Below, in pieces: positions 21,544 to 28,447 of a stretch of DNA of 34,517 nt; position 1 is the stretch's first letter, and the number at the start of each line of letters is the position of its first letter. A program made the position numbers and the translations under genes. This DNA is from Acidimicrobiia bacterium (GTDB lineage: Bacteria; Acidobacteriota; Vicinamibacteria; Vicinamibacterales; SCN-69-37): contig VFZF01000024.1 in the NCBI GenBank assembly GCA_016871335.1, forward strand, positions 1-34,517. Direction: 5' to 3'. Under the pieces are notes generated by a model, which was given only the letters and a program-made list of their open reading frames with translations, was not told the origin of the DNA and made no database searches.

Positions 21544-22917
21544 TCAGCGTCCGCGCCGAGGCCTGAACGACCGCGTGCCCGATCCGGGCCGCGCGCCGGG
21601 ACCTCTGGACCCGGAACCGCCACCGCCAGGTCTGCCTGACCCGGACCCTGAACCCTGGCCCCTGGACCCTGGACTCGCCGCCCCGCCTCGGCGGGCGGCC
21701 TTCTCCGCAGCGCGCGCCCGTTCCTGCTGTTTGCGGGCACGGATGTCACGGATGCGATCCGCAATCGGAATCTCGAGACGCGCAGGCGGCTTCGCGTTGT
21801 AGTCGAAGTCCGGCACCGTGATGCGCGGCAGGCGCTTCTTGATCGCCGCCTCAATGCGCCGCAGGTCGCTTTCCTCGTCGGGCGCCACAAACGTGAATGC
21901 GTCGCCGGTGGCCTCCGCACGCGCCGTCCGGCCCACGCGGTGGATGTAGTCCTCAGGCACCAGCGGCACGTCGAAGTTCACGACGTGACCAAGCGCTGAG
22001 ATGTCGATGCCGCGCGCCGCAATGTCGGTCGCGACGAGCACCTGCACCTTGCCCTCCTTGAAGGCCGACAATGCCGCCATGCGCTGGGTCTGCGACCGGT
22101 TGCCGTGAATTCTATCGGCCTTGATGTTGTTCTTCACGAGGAAGTCGGCCAGACGATTCGCGCGATGTTTGGTGCGCGTGAACACGAGCGTGTCCTTCAT
22201 CTCGTCACCCTGCAACAGCTTCAGCAGCAGCACGGACTTGAGTTCCTGCGGCACGGGATAGAGCGCCTGCGTGATGCCCACCGCAGGACCGGCCTGCCGT
22301 TCGACGGCAATCCGCACCGGGTCCTTCAACATCTCGCGCGTCAACTCCGCAATCGGCGGCGGCATCGTCGCACTGAAGAACATCGTCTGCTTGCGCGGCG
22401 GCAGGGCCTTGAGAATGCGACGGATTTCCGGAAGGAAGCCCATGTCGAGCATGCGGTCCGCTTCGTCGAGCACGAGATACTCGAGCTTCGGGAGCTTCGC
22501 GTACGGCTGCTTCATGTGATCCATGAGGCGGCCTGGCGTCGCGATGATGACATCCACGCCGCGGCGGAATGCGTGTTCCTGCGGGCCCATGCCCACACCG
22601 CCGATGACAATGGCGCCACTGACCGGCGTGTGCACGGCGAGGTCCTGGAGGTCTTCGAGAATCTGCGCCGCGAGTTCGCGCGTCGGCGTGAGCACAAGCG
22701 CCTTCGTGGTGCCGCGGGGCGAATCAATGAGGTGCTGAATCAGCGGAAGCAGAAAGGCCGCGGTCTTGCCGCTGCCCGTCATGGCGCACGCGAGGACGTC
22801 ACGGCCCTCAAGCGCGGGAGGAATGGAATCAGCCTGAATGGCCGTCGGACGGGCGAAGCCCAGTTCCTTGATGGCTTTGAGCAGGTTGGGGTGGAGTTTC
22901 AACGTCGAAAAAGGCAC
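21544..22917 (-). CDS. rhlE: DEAD-box ATP-dependent RNA helicase, RhlE type
   Basis: The 457-residue protein has the full helicase core: Q-motif F-x-x-P-T-A-I-Q near 21-28, Walker A A-M-T-G-S-G-K-T (45-52), P-T-R-E-L-A, D-E-A-D (151-154), S-A-T (182-184), V-A-T-D-I-A-A-R-G-I-D and H-R-V-G-R-T-A-R-A. It unwinds RNA duplexes in cold adaptation, ribosome assembly or RNA decay. The C-terminal 50 residues are a Gly/Arg/Ser-rich RNA-binding tail. Much of the tail is encoded by iterated GGACCCTGGCC-like units (21600-21680), the same kind of repeat that fills spacers elsewhere. The GTG at 22917 starts the protein (P-F-S-T-L-K-L-H) with an AGGA 8 nt upstream. Confidence 0.94.
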   Translation of the reverse strand: MPFSTLKLHPNLLKAIKELGFARPTAIQADSIPPALEGRDVLACAMTGSGKTAAFLLPLIQHLIDSPRGTTKALVLTPTRELAAQILEDLQDLAVHTPVSGAIVIGGVGMGPQEHAFRRGVDVIIATPGRLMDHMKQPYAKLPKLEYLVLDEADRMLDMGFLPEIRRILKALPPRKQTMFFSATMPPPIAELTREMLKDPVRIAVERQAGPAVGITQALYPVPQELKSVLLLKLLQGDEMKDTLVFTRTKHRANRLADFLVKNNIKADRIHGNRSQTQRMAALSAFKEGKVQVLVATDIAARGIDISALGHVVNFDVPLVPEDYIHRVGRTARAEATGDAFTFVAPDEESDLRRIEAAIKKRLPRITVPDFDYNAKPPARLEIPIADRIRDIRARKQQERARAAEKAARRGGAASPGSRGQGSGSGSGRPGGGGSGSRGPGARPGSGTRSFRPRRGR

Positions 22918-23067
22918 GAACAGATCCTGACTTCCCTAAGGACTTCCATCAATGAATTCGAGGGAATCACTCAACGGCCGGGGAACCCGGCGCGAGCAGG
23001 GAGAGGACACTAGCTTAGCAGATGGGCGGTTGGGTGGGTGGGCGGACTGCGGACTGCGGACCGCGGA
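22918..23067. repeat. Spacer with GGCGGACT-type tandem units
   Basis: The 150 bp upstream of rhlE end in GGTTGGGTGGGTGGGCGGACTGC-like iteration (23020-23067) that runs into the stop codon of the anti-sigma gene. The promoter of rhlE should be here, but no convincing boxes were found. Confidence 0.6.
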
Positions 23068-23571
23068 CTAGTCTTCAGCGAGGATCCAGGCGAGGCCGCC
23101 GGCCAGGAGCAGCGTGGCCACGGCGGCGACGGTGCCCCAGGCGAGCCAGCTCCAGGTCGACACGGCCGGAATGTGTACCGTCGGCAGACTCAGCGCGGGC
23201 AAGCTCAGGTCGGGCAGGAGGGCGAGATACCACTCGGCGCTCGGGCCGATGGTCACGACTGCCAGAATCACGGCTGCCAGTGCGACAAGTTGCGCGGCGA
23301 GCAGGGGGCGCGACGCGCGGCGGGCGGCTTCTTCCTTGGCCCGCACCTGCGCGCGATACCAGACGACCGCCGCATCCGGCACTTTCACAGGCCGGGGATC
23401 GTCCGCCCACTCCCGAACGGCCACAGCCACAGCCGCCACCTCGGCGCAGATCCCACATCCGGCCGCGTGGGTGCGAAGCGCCGCATCGGCACGTGCCGGC
23501 CACTGGCCGATCGCGACGAGGTCCAGTACGTCCCGCTCGTGCGGACAACTCATGTCGGCCCCGGGCATCAT
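23068..23571 (-). CDS. Zinc-finger anti-sigma factor, two membrane helices
   Basis: The 167-residue protein starts with a likely anti-sigma zinc motif: Cys9, His35, Cys39 and Cys42 in T-H-A-A-G-C-G-I-C. It continues with a charged linker and ends with two membrane helices (about 88-109 and 142-163) separated by a short Leu/Pro-rich loop. Its ATG overlaps the stop of the ECF sigma gene (ATGA), the standard arrangement of a sigma factor with its membrane-bound inhibitor. The sensed signal is unknown. The terminal codons lie at the edge of an iterated GGACTGC spacer. Confidence 0.8.
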   Translation of the reverse strand: MMPGADMSCPHERDVLDLVAIGQWPARADAALRTHAAGCGICAEVAAVAVAVREWADDPRPVKVPDAAVVWYRAQVRAKEEAARRASRPLLAAQLVALAAVILAVVTIGPSAEWYLALLPDLSLPALSLPTVHIPAVSTWSWLAWGTVAAVATLLLAGGLAWILAED

Positions 23572-24134
23572 GACAAGGCCTCCGCCAGCTTGCGGCGCGC
23601 CCGACTCAGCAACACCTTCACGCTGCTCCGCCGCACTCCGACCGCGCCCGCAATCTCCTCGTGTGAAGCTCCCTGCGCATAGGCCAGCCACAACAACGCG
23701 CGTTCCTTCGGTTTGAGCCGCTCAAGTGCCTGCGTCACCACCACCCGTCGTTCGGTGCCCTCGGCGTGGTCGGTCAGATTCGGCGCCAGGTCCACCAGAT
23801 CACCGCCCACCTCGGTGGGACGCGTCTTGCGGCGCCGGTGCCCGTCGTGCACGAGGTTGGTCGCGATCCGGAACAGGTAGTGCCGGCGATGGGATTCCGA
23901 CTCGAGCGTGACCGTCGACCGCAGCAGACGGCAATAACACTCCTGGAGCAGATCGTCGGCCGCCTGCCGGTCCCCGGTCAGGCGTGCGAGATACGCCCAC
24001 AACATCCGGGACGTCCGCTCGTAAAACCCCCGAAACGCATCCTCGTCCATCTGCATGACGACGTCGGCAGCCACCTGCGAATCAGCCGCAATCTCAGCCG
24101 TCTGGCTCCGGAACATCACATCGCGAATCGTCAT
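23568..24134 (-). CDS. ECF-type RNA polymerase sigma factor
   Basis: The 188-residue protein has sigma region 2 at about 29-99 (F-R-G-F-Y-E-R-T, L-L-Q-E-C-Y-C-R-L, F-R-I-A-T-N-L-V-H-D) and region 4 at about 135-186 (R-L-K-P-K-E-R-A-L-L-W-L, S-H-E-E-I-A-G-A-V-G-V, S-V-K-V-L-L-S-R-A-R). It lies within a three-gene operon: the upstream membrane protein overlaps its start by ATGA and it overlaps the anti-sigma start by ATGA. Such coupling implies that all three work together in an envelope response. No target promoters can be named. Confidence 0.93.
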   Translation of the reverse strand: MTIRDVMFRSQTAEIAADSQVAADVVMQMDEDAFRGFYERTSRMLWAYLARLTGDRQAADDLLQECYCRLLRSTVTLESESHRRHYLFRIATNLVHDGHRRRKTRPTEVGGDLVDLAPNLTDHAEGTERRVVVTQALERLKPKERALLWLAYAQGASHEEIAGAVGVRRSSVKVLLSRARRKLAEALS

Positions 24135-25003
24135 GGGCGTTTCTGGTCCAACAATCCTAGCTTGGATGAGATGACGTAAGAAGCCGCCGCGGAGATCGCA
24201 AAACCTACACCGAGCGCAATCGCCAGGGTGCCCCACGATCCCACCAACTGCTGCACCTCCGGCTCAAGCCCGCGCTTCACAAAGAGAAAGCCAACGCCGA
24301 GAGCCACCATGACCACACCCACCTGCGCCGACCACAGGATCCGGCTGAACGGCGCCCCGACCGACTGCTGATTGGCCGATTCCAGCGCCAGGGGCGACGC
24401 TTGGAGGAACCGCTGCCCGGCCTCCGAGTCCATGTAGGCTCGCAGGTCCTCACTCGACGTCATGCGCTCCAGCAGCTTCGCATGCACCTCCGACTGGGTC
24501 CGGGTGGTTCGAAGCCAGCGTCGGTGGTCGACGATGTACTTGATGATCCAGCTGAGGGTGAAGGCAAACAGCACGAAGCCCGCGAAGGCGAACAGGTCGC
24601 TGAAGGTATTCCGCCACGCATTGAGGGCGTCACGCCGCAGCGCATCACCGGGTTGGCGCTCCTCAGCCCACGCGGACTGCGACAGGTGGCCGAGAAAGTA
24701 GACCGGGTCGCGCGCCACTTCGGGATGGGTCGACAGGAACTGCCGAAGCGCCGGATAGGGCTCCAGATAGGTCTGACTGGAAAGGAGGGTCGGATCCAGC
24801 AACAGGACCCGGCCAAGGGCGGGGGGATACTGCCGCAGCACGCTCCGGAATTCCTCCTGGACTTGCTCGGCATTCCGCGCGGCCACTGCGTTCTGCACCG
24901 CGGCCGGCTGGGATTGGGCCTGCACCTGCGACAGGGCCGGGCCGACCAGCGCGCCCACGCCCACAATCACCCCCGCAACGACTCGCTTCACCATCAGATT
25001 CAT
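24131..25003 (-). CDS. Exported membrane protein heading the ECF sigma operon
   Basis: The 290-residue protein has a signal peptide (1-30) and a periplasmic helical region (40-130) with R-V-L-L-L-D-P-T-L-L and P-x-x-x-R-D-P-V-Y-F-L-G-H-L. Three membrane helices follow (about 137-158, 226-243 and 257-279), with a charged cytoplasmic loop between the first and second. GAGGAG lies 5 nt before the ATG. I do not know a named domain. Because it is translationally coupled to a sigma/anti-sigma pair, it is a good candidate for a sensor or modulator of that pathway (inference). Confidence 0.7.
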   Translation of the reverse strand: MNLMVKRVVAGVIVGVGALVGPALSQVQAQSQPAAVQNAVAARNAEQVQEEFRSVLRQYPPALGRVLLLDPTLLSSQTYLEPYPALRQFLSTHPEVARDPVYFLGHLSQSAWAEERQPGDALRRDALNAWRNTFSDLFAFAGFVLFAFTLSWIIKYIVDHRRWLRTTRTQSEVHAKLLERMTSSEDLRAYMDSEAGQRFLQASPLALESANQQSVGAPFSRILWSAQVGVVMVALGVGFLFVKRGLEPEVQQLVGSWGTLAIALGVGFAISAAASYVISSKLGLLDQKRP

Positions 25004-25023
25004 ACGAACTCCTCTGAAGGCCA

Positions 25024-25062
25024 AAACGAAAGGGGCGGTCCCTGGTTAACAGGAACCGCCCC
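25024..25062 (-). terminator. Rho-independent terminator after the DUF2911 gene
   Basis: GGGGCGGT (25032-25039) pairs with ACCGCCCC (25055-25062), and an inner CCTG-GTTAA-CAGG stem continues it after one mismatch. On the minus strand the hairpin is followed by TTTCGTTTT. It lies between the DUF2911 stop and the sigma operon, 29 bp before that operon's ATG, so it could also act as a leader attenuator. Confidence 0.75.
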
Positions 25063-25069
25063 GAAATAG

Positions 25070-25110
25070 ACCCCTGGACCCTGGACCGAAGGCCCCCGGA
25101 CCACAGGCAC
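25070..25110. repeat. Iterated CCCTGGA spacer
   Basis: CCCCTGGACCCTGGACC and related GGCCCCCGGACC units are tandem variants of a CCCTGGA heptamer placed directly after the DUF2911 stop codon. Similar units occur in the rhlE tail. Confidence 0.65.
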
Positions 25111-25650
25111 TTACATGATCGTGAACGGCACGATCATCTTCGTCTTATCCCACGTCATCACAATCTGGCCGCCCTTGCCGGCGGGTTCGATGGCGATCGT
25201 GAACTGTTCGACGGCGGTGTCGAGCGTTTCGACCTTCATGTCGACGCGGCCGAGGTCGTTTTCCGCCTTGTAGGCCGTGCCCCACTGGCCGGTTTCCTTG
25301 TTGATGATGAACTTCCACGGGCCCTTCTCGGACGCGAGCGTCCACAGGGTCACCGAGCCGGCACTGACGTGCAGGTTGCCGAACATCAACATCTTGTCGG
25401 TGGTGAGGGTGGTGGCCTCGTCGGCGCCGGTGCGCCAGACGCGTTCAAACGGAATCAGCCCGCCGACGACCTGACGCCCCTTCATGTAGGGACGGCCGTA
25501 GGTGATGCTGACTTTGGCGCCCGCCACTTCGGCGGACACGGTTTCATGGGGACTGGCGCGCTGCTGCTGGGCTTCGGGGACGGCCACCAGGGCCAGACCG
25601 AGAACCACCGCAGAGACCGCGCCACGACGAAGCAGGGAAAGATGTGTCAT
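25111..25650 (-). CDS. Secreted DUF2911 protein
   Basis: The 179-residue protein has a signal peptide (about 1-27) and one DUF2911 domain: V-S-I-T-Y-G-R-P-Y-M-K-G-R, F-E-R-V-W-R-T-G-A-D-E-A-T-T, T-L-W-T-L, and W-G-T-A-Y. The family is common in acidobacteria and Bacteroidetes, predicted beta-rich and periplasmic, with unknown function. The ATG at 25650 lies 7 nt after a TAGAAT box, with no Shine-Dalgarno, implying a leaderless transcript. Terminated by the hairpin at 25032-25062. Confidence 0.88.
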   Translation of the reverse strand: MTHLSLLRRGAVSAVVLGLALVAVPEAQQQRASPHETVSAEVAGAKVSITYGRPYMKGRQVVGGLIPFERVWRTGADEATTLTTDKMLMFGNLHVSAGSVTLWTLASEKGPWKFIINKETGQWGTAYKAENDLGRVDMKVETLDTAVEQFTIAIEPAGKGGQIVMTWDKTKMIVPFTIM

Positions 25651-25657
25651 GGTCCCG

Positions 25658-25679
25658 ATTCTACTATGCGGATTTATTC
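25658..25679 (-). promoter_or_regulatory. Leaderless promoter of the DUF2911 gene
   Basis: On the minus strand TAGAAT (25658-25663) precedes the ATG at 25650 by seven bases. TTTGTC sits 16 bp upstream of the -10 as a plausible -35, just beyond the right end of the span given. The -10 overlaps the end of a decayed upstream gene. Confidence 0.5.
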
Positions 25680-25922
25680 GACAAACCACCCGGCCAGCGC
25701 GACTCTGGCGGCATGTCCGACCCCAGGTAGTACCCGAGGTTCAAGACAAGCTCTGCGCCCAAAGGTCCCGGCGCACCTGCAGATTGCCGCCCTCGAAGTG
25801 CGTCTCGGACAAATTGACGCTGAGCCCCAGCCGGAGCTGGGATGCACGTTGGTGCTGAAGTCGCCCTGACGAATCTGCGCCTGCGCCCACTCAAGCAGCA
25901 GCACCAGCCCCCCCTTGAGCAC
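25660..25922 (-). pseudogene. Decayed outer-membrane-like gene fragment with frameshifts
   Basis: The 310-bp gap between the DUF2911 and DUF4159 genes is not empty. Successive minus-strand frames read like one beta-barrel protein. About 25922-25840 gives E-W-A-Q-A-Q-I-R-Q-G-D-F-S-T-N-V. A second frame, about 25825-25740, gives G-L-S-V-N-L-S-E-T-H-F-E-G-G-N-L-Q-V. A third, about 25757-25660, gives G-A-E-L-V-L-N-L-G-Y-Y-L-G-S and reaches a stop TAG directly before the DUF2911 -10 box. Alternating polar/hydrophobic strands and this order suggest the C-terminal end of a porin-like protein broken by two frameshifts. The family cannot be named. Confidence 0.45.
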
Positions 25923-25948
25923 GGTCGAGGTATCGACGAGCCGGCGTA

Positions 25949-25954
25949 TACAAT
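25949..25954 (+). promoter_or_regulatory. Leaderless -10 box of the DUF4159 gene
   Basis: TACAAT (within GTATACAAT) lies 6 nt before the ATG at 25961; no Shine-Dalgarno is present and no strong -35 is seen. Confidence 0.45.
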
Positions 25955-25960
25955 TCCTGC

Positions 25961-26653
25961 ATGCCGCAACAGGCGCCGCCCGCGCCGCGGATCGCCGGCC
26001 CCCGCAGCGGGGAGTTTGTGTTCGCGCGCGTACGCTACGACTCGGGCGACTGGGACTACAACCCGAAGGTCGCGGCGAACGTGCTCAACAGCCTCGTCGA
26101 ATACACGACCATTCCGGTCTACCCCCAGGAAGTCGTCATCACCCTCGACTCCGAGGAGCTGTTCGCCTTCCCGTTTCTCTTCATGACGGGCCACACACTC
26201 GTGCGCTTCAACGAACGCGAACGCGCCAATCTCGCGCATTTCACGCGCACCGGTGGCCTGCTGTTCTCCGACGACTGCAACCACGACATCGACGGGCTCT
26301 ACGCCAAGTCGTTTGAAGAGGAGATGCGACGCACGTACGCCACGGTGGCCTCGGAAGCGGCGATGCCGAAGATCCCGAATACGCACGCGCTGTATTCGTC
26401 GTTCTTCAGTTTCCCGGACGGCCCGCCGCAAACCTCACACGAACTCAACGGCTGGGGCGACGACATGGTGCACGACTACCTGCGCGCCGTCGAACACATC
26501 CCGGGTCCCGGCCGCCCCGCCCGCCTCGGCGTGTTGTATTCCAACAAGGACTACGGCTGCGAGTGGGACTACGACTGGCGCAACAAACGCTTCCGCAAAG
26601 AAGACAACACAAGGTTTGCGGTCAACGTCGTGGTCTACGCCATGACGGCCTGA
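25961..26653 (+). CDS. DUF4159 domain protein
   Basis: The 230-residue protein is a stand-alone DUF4159 domain: F-V-F-A-R-V-R-Y-D-S-G-D-W-D-Y-N-P near 19-35, N-V-L-N-S-L-V-E-Y-T-T near 40-50, F-L-F-M-T-G-H near 72-78, G-G-L-L-F-S-D-D-C-N near 98-107, L-G-V-L-Y-S-N-K-D-Y-G-C-E-W-D-Y near 188-203. It has the fold of a class-I glutamine-amidotransferase-like domain without an obvious catalytic triad and, unlike many relatives, no signal peptide. DUF4159 genes commonly accompany MoxR/DUF58/BatA clusters, as here (29.9-34.5 kb). No direct function is known. Confidence 0.85.
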   Translation: MPQQAPPAPRIAGPRSGEFVFARVRYDSGDWDYNPKVAANVLNSLVEYTTIPVYPQEVVITLDSEELFAFPFLFMTGHTLVRFNERERANLAHFTRTGGLLFSDDCNHDIDGLYAKSFEEEMRRTYATVASEAAMPKIPNTHALYSSFFSFPDGPPQTSHELNGWGDDMVHDYLRAVEHIPGPGRPARLGVLYSNKDYGCEWDYDWRNKRFRKEDNTRFAVNVVVYAMTA

Positions 26654-26677
26654 TCACGATCAGGATTCACAACGAGA

Positions 26678-26726
26678 CATGGAGGACTGCGAGGTTTCTC
26701 AGAAAGAGCTCTCCCAGCCCTCCATG
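26678..26726. terminator. Hairpin between convergent DUF4159 and tldD genes
   Basis: CATGGAGG (26678-26685) pairs with CCTCCATG (26719-26726). Pairing continues inward over about 15 positions with two mismatches, and an inner TTTCT-CAG-AGAAA-like stem closes the structure. It is well placed as a bidirectional terminator. Confidence 0.6.
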
Positions 26727-26741
26727 CCGTGAACCTGGCGC

Positions 26742-28430
26742 TTACGAGAACGCGGCTCCGACCAGGATCTTGCTGATACGCAGCCACGGCGATCCGTGCG
26801 AGATCGAATTGGTCTGCGTCGGCTGGCCCTTGGCGTCGCCGCCGGTGCCGAACATCTGCCAGGTGGACTGGTTGCCCACGGCATCGAGATTGGCCCAGAA
26901 GTCGGTCGTGATCGCCTGATACGCGACGTTGGTCGCCATCCGAGTGATCTTGCCGTTCTTGATTTCCCAGAACGCGTTGCCGCCGAACTGGCCGTTGTAC
27001 CGCTGCTGGTCGATGGAGTAACTGCCGCGGCCGTCGATCATGACGCCGTCCTTCGTGTCGGCGATCATCTCCTCGAGTGACGGCCCTTTCGGGTCGTAGT
27101 CCACGTGCAGGTTGGGCATGCGCAGGAACGGGTAGTCGCGCCATGACAACGCGCCCGTGCACCCGCGGCTCTCGGTCTCGCCCATGTAATGCGCCGTCTC
27201 GCGGTTGGTCTGCAATCCGACCAGAATGCCGTCGCGCACGATCGGCCAGCTCTGCGTCTTCACACCGTCATCGTCGTACCCGACCGTGCCCATGGCGCCC
27301 GGCATGTTGCGATCAGCAGTGACGTTGAAGAGCTTCGACCCGTACTTGAGCTTGCCGACGTCACTGACCTTGATGAAGCTCGTGCCGGCGTAGTTGGCCT
27401 CGTAGCCCATCACACGGTCGAGTTCCGTCGGGTGGCCGATGATTTCGTGGATCGTCAGCATCGCGTGCGAGGGCGACAGGATCAGATCTTTCACGCCCAT
27501 GCCAAGCGGCTTCGCCGTGCAGTACTCAACCGCTTCGTTCGCGATCCGTTCGGCGTTCTCGATCATGCCGGACTCTTCCGCCGTCTCCCACCCGGCGGTC
27601 TTCGGCACGGCGGTGAACTGGCGCGACCGCGTCACATCACCCACACGCGCGGTCACGTTGAACTGGGGCTGCGTGTCGTAGATCTCCTGTTCGATGTACG
27701 AGCCTTCCGACGATGCGAAGTAGCGCCAGTCGTAGCCCATGTTGACGCTCGAGTTCACCGAGACGACGTTGGGGACCTTCATGACCAGGTCCACAACACG
27801 CTGCACGTAGTCCTGCATCTCCGACTGCGGCACGGTCGTCGGATCCTTGCGCATCGGCGACTTCCAGTGCGCGGTGTACGCCGGCACCGGAGCCAGCTGG
27901 ACGTCGAACGTCTTCGCCACGGCGCTGGCCTTCGCCACTTCGATGGCGACGTTGGTCACGCGGCGGATTTCGTCCTCGGTCACGATCGGGCTCGAGGAAA
28001 AACCCCACACGCCGCTGTGGATCACACGGACGCCGAACCCGGCCGGCTCCTGTGTCCCGGCGCCGTTGCCGAATGCCGCAAAGCCCTGCGGTCCGCCGAA
28101 GCCCCCGCCACCGCCGCGGCCTCCACCACCGCCGCGACCACCGCCACCGCCGCCCCGGCCACCAAAGGCGCCGGCGAGCTGGCCGCCACGGCCGCTGTTG
28201 CCATTGGCGTTGACGCTCATCGAAGCGGAGCGCGTGAACCGGATGTCGGCATAGGTGCAGCCGGCGGCCTTGGCCTGAGCGAGCACCTGATCCGCCAGTC
28301 CCTTGAATTTCGACTGCAGCGGATTGCCGGCGGGCGTCTGCGCGAGCAGGTCCGCGATGATGTCGTGGGACGCGAGAACGACGCCGGAGGCGCCGACCGT
28401 CTTGATGAAGTGTCTGCGTGTGAAGTTCAT
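26742..28430 (-). CDS. tldD: Tat-exported TldD-family metalloprotease subunit
   Basis: The 562-residue protein carries a twin-arginine signal (N-F-T-R-R-H-F-I-K, residues 2-10), so this TldD is predicted to act outside the cytoplasm, unlike the Escherichia coli enzyme. The zinc motif H328-E-I-I-G-H333 is intact. The C-terminal region reads F-G-T-G-G-D-A-K-G-Q-P and then S-H-G-S-P. From memory, the third zinc ligand of TldD is a Cys in C-G-K near this point, and no Cys follows residue 424. Residues 79-118 form a Gly/Arg-rich low-complexity insertion in the N-terminal domain. AGGA precedes the ATG. The partner gene tldE lies 17 bp upstream in the same operon, and TldD/TldE pairs digest small unfolded or modified peptides. 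Confidence 0.88.
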   Translation of the reverse strand: MNFTRRHFIKTVGASGVVLASHDIIADLLAQTPAGNPLQSKFKGLADQVLAQAKAAGCTYADIRFTRSASMSVNANGNSGRGGQLAGAFGGRGGGGGGRGGGGGRGGGGGFGGPQGFAAFGNGAGTQEPAGFGVRVIHSGVWGFSSSPIVTEDEIRRVTNVAIEVAKASAVAKTFDVQLAPVPAYTAHWKSPMRKDPTTVPQSEMQDYVQRVVDLVMKVPNVVSVNSSVNMGYDWRYFASSEGSYIEQEIYDTQPQFNVTARVGDVTRSRQFTAVPKTAGWETAEESGMIENAERIANEAVEYCTAKPLGMGVKDLILSPSHAMLTIHEIIGHPTELDRVMGYEANYAGTSFIKVSDVGKLKYGSKLFNVTADRNMPGAMGTVGYDDDGVKTQSWPIVRDGILVGLQTNRETAHYMGETESRGCTGALSWRDYPFLRMPNLHVDYDPKGPSLEEMIADTKDGVMIDGRGSYSIDQQRYNGQFGGNAFWEIKNGKITRMATNVAYQAITTDFWANLDAVGNQSTWQMFGTGGDAKGQPTQTNSISHGSPWLRISKILVGAAFS

Positions 28431-28447
28431 GGTCGTTTCCTGTGGAT

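Noticed and set aside
17896-25110. One dispersed repeat family explaining all iterated spacers
   Set aside because: The unit sequence differs at each spacer, so they are local iterations rather than copies of one element.
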